DNA of 6,586 bases from Desulfovibrio desulfuricans (GTDB lineage Bacteria; Desulfobacterota; Desulfovibrionia; Desulfovibrionales; Desulfovibrionaceae). Of the stretch, positions 5,202 to 6,586 are shown piece by piece (within the stretch, counting starts at the first letter, position 1; each line of letters begins with the position of its first letter). The stretch lies in contig QKDT01000203.1 in the NCBI GenBank assembly GCA_003251995.1, forward strand, positions 1 through 6,586, written 5' to 3'. The notes under the pieces are model-generated. The model was not told where the DNA came from. It ran no database searches and saw only the letters and a program-made list of their open reading frames with translations. Both the position numbers and the translations under genes were made by a program.

Positions 5202-6497
5202 ATGGCCAAGAACGATAAACCTACAGTGAGCGAACCCCTGCGCTGCTCCTTTTGCGGGCGCACCGAGCTTGAGGTTCGCAATCTCATCGTGCAGGACGGT
5301 GCCAGCATTTGCGACAAGTGCATCAAGGCCTGCAACGAAATTATCGCCCGCGACCAGATGGAAAGCCCCCAAAGCGAAGAACGCCTTCTTTCGCCTCAGG
5401 AAATCAAGGATCGTCTTGACCAGTATGTCATTGGACAAAACGAAGCCAAGAAGATCCTTTCTGTAGCGGTACACAACCACTACAAGCGCGTGTTTTACGC
5501 CAGCGCCCTGGGTGACGAGGTTGAGCTTGAAAAAAGCAACATCCTCCTTGTGGGGCCCTCTGGCAGCGGTAAAACCTTGCTTGCCAAAACTTTGGCCCGC
5601 GTTCTGCGCGTGCCCTTTGCCATTGCCGACGCCACAACCCTTACAGAAGCCGGGTATGTGGGCGAAGACGTAGAAAACATTTTGGTGCAACTGCTCCAGA
5701 ATGCGGATTACGATCTGGAAGCCGCCAGCAAGGGCATCATTTATATCGACGAAATCGACAAGATTTCGCGTAAGGGCGACGGCCCCTCGATCACGCGCGA
5801 TGTTTCTGGCGAAGGCGTGCAGCAGGCCCTGCTCAAGATCATTGAAGGCACAGAGGCCAATATTCCTCCCAAGGGCGGGCGCAAGCACCCCCAGCAGGAA
5901 TTTATCCGCATGAACACGAGCAACATCCTGTTCATCGTGGGCGGCGCCTTTGTGGGGTTGGACAAAATCGTGGGCGGTCGCATGAGCGGCAGCGCCATGG
6001 GCTTTGGCGCCAAGGTGCGTGCCAGCAAAGAAGTGCCCCTTGGTGAACTGCTCGACAGGGTACACCCGCAGGATCTGGTCAAATTTGGCCTTATCCCCGA
6101 ATTTGTGGGCCGTATCCCGATCATCACCCATGTGGACGAGCTGGACGAGCCAGACCTGGTGCGCATTCTCACCGAACCCAAGAACGCGCTGGTGCGCCAG
6201 TACCAGAAGCTGTTCGAGCTTGAGAATGTCGAGCTGCGTTTCACGCCCAATGCCCTCAAGGCCATTGCCACCAAGGCCATTGAACGTAAAACGGGCGCTC
6301 GCGGCTTGCGCAACGTGATGGAGCGCACCATGCTCGATATCATGTTCAAGCTACCCTCTCTGCCCAATGTGCGCGAATGCCTGATCAACCAGGCTGTTAT
6401 CGACAAGGGCAAGGAGCCGGTGCTGCTGTTTGGCGACAAGGCCGACAGCCCCGAGGCTGCGTCCAAGGCTCAGGCCGGGGGCGACAAGGCCTCTTAG
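5202..6497 (+). CDS. clpX: ATP-dependent Clp protease, ATP-binding unfoldase subunit
   Basis: ClpX is an AAA+ hexamer that recognises tagged or native substrates, unfolds them and threads them into ClpP. It has 431 residues (E. coli 424). An N-terminal zinc-binding domain carries Cys15, Cys18, Cys37 and Cys40. Then come Walker A GPSGSGKT (118-125), pore loop GYVG (151-154), Walker B IIYIDEID (179-186), the RKH loop (227-229), the ClpP-docking loop with MGF (266-268), FGLIPEFVGR (295-304) and sensor-2 GARGLR (365-370). ATG 5202 is chosen because the protein then begins MAKNDKPTVSEPLRCSFC, as relatives do; an in-frame upstream ATG at 5148 lies inside clpP. Only one base separates the clpP stop from this start, and the ribosome binding site is modest, so translation is probably coupled. 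The C-terminal 20 or so residues are a low-complexity Ala/Lys/Asp tail. In Desulfovibrio relatives lon often follows; here the window ends 89 bases later without a visible gene. Confidence 0.98.
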   Translation: MAKNDKPTVSEPLRCSFCGRTELEVRNLIVQDGASICDKCIKACNEIIARDQMESPQSEERLLSPQEIKDRLDQYVIGQNEAKKILSVAVHNHYKRVFYASALGDEVELEKSNILLVGPSGSGKTLLAKTLARVLRVPFAIADATTLTEAGYVGEDVENILVQLLQNADYDLEAASKGIIYIDEIDKISRKGDGPSITRDVSGEGVQQALLKIIEGTEANIPPKGGRKHPQQEFIRMNTSNILFIVGGAFVGLDKIVGGRMSGSAMGFGAKVRASKEVPLGELLDRVHPQDLVKFGLIPEFVGRIPIITHVDELDEPDLVRILTEPKNALVRQYQKLFELENVELRFTPNALKAIATKAIERKTGARGLRNVMERTMLDIMFKLPSLPNVRECLINQAVIDKGKEPVLLFGDKADSPEAASKAQAGGDKAS

Positions 6498-6586
6498 GCC
6501 GCTGCCTGAGGCGCGCGACATGCGCTGCTGACTTGTGCCCCCAACTGCGTGCTGGCAAAATGCATGCTAGCTGCCAAGGCAGCAGG

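Noticed and set aside
6489..6512. Hairpin GCCTC...GAGGC with inner AGGC/GCCT around the clpX stop, considered as a terminator
   Set aside because: It has a two-base bulge, overlaps the coding end and has no T-run. The remaining bases to 6586 show only a small CTGC/GCAG stem at the edge, so nothing further can be called.

Overview
The window is typical of a Desulfovibrio-like sulfate-reducing bacterium (Desulfovibrionaceae, Desulfobacterota). This is inferred from the GC-rich, CTG/GCC-heavy coding style, a trigger factor opening of the EYSAEDISPVRKKV type, the order tRNA-Leu / tig / clpP / clpX, and a selenium-using metabolism. No database search was possible, so the genus is an inference. There are six protein genes and one tRNA gene. 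I see no insertion sequence, CRISPR array or prophage.

Left part, minus strand (1-1524). A formyltransferase-fold protein runs off the left edge, so only its N-terminal 231 codons are present. It starts at a GTG. Upstream of it is a gene for an exported VanX/DdpX-type D-Ala-D-Ala dipeptidase (peptidase M15D). A weak hairpin plus T-run lies between the two.

Centre, plus strand (1525-2747). A divergent promoter region of about 165 bases separates the dipeptidase gene from selD, which encodes selenophosphate synthetase. selD is the most notable gene here. Its true start is the ATG at 1689, and codon 12 is an in-frame TGA exactly where other SelD proteins carry the catalytic Cys. A strong hairpin with a GG-containing apical loop follows at the distance expected for a bacterial SECIS element. 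The enzyme that makes the selenium donor therefore appears to be a selenoprotein itself. Conventional gene calling would truncate it to an internal start at 1809.

Middle spacer (2748-3037). About 290 bases hold no convincing gene. The stretch has an AT-rich patch, a 7-bp hairpin with a 16-base loop, and a perfect 12-bp palindrome close to the tRNA gene.

Right part, plus strand (3038-6497). A tRNA-Leu(UAG) gene with encoded CCA lies only 28 bases before the GTG start of tig (trigger factor), with no terminator between them. After tig comes a textbook intrinsic terminator, then clpP and clpX with a single base between stop and start. Trigger factor receives nascent chains at the ribosome, ClpX unfolds selected substrates, and ClpP degrades them, so this is a protein quality-control cluster.

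Apart from the selenocysteine SelD, the content is mostly housekeeping. I do not see an undescribed multi-gene system.
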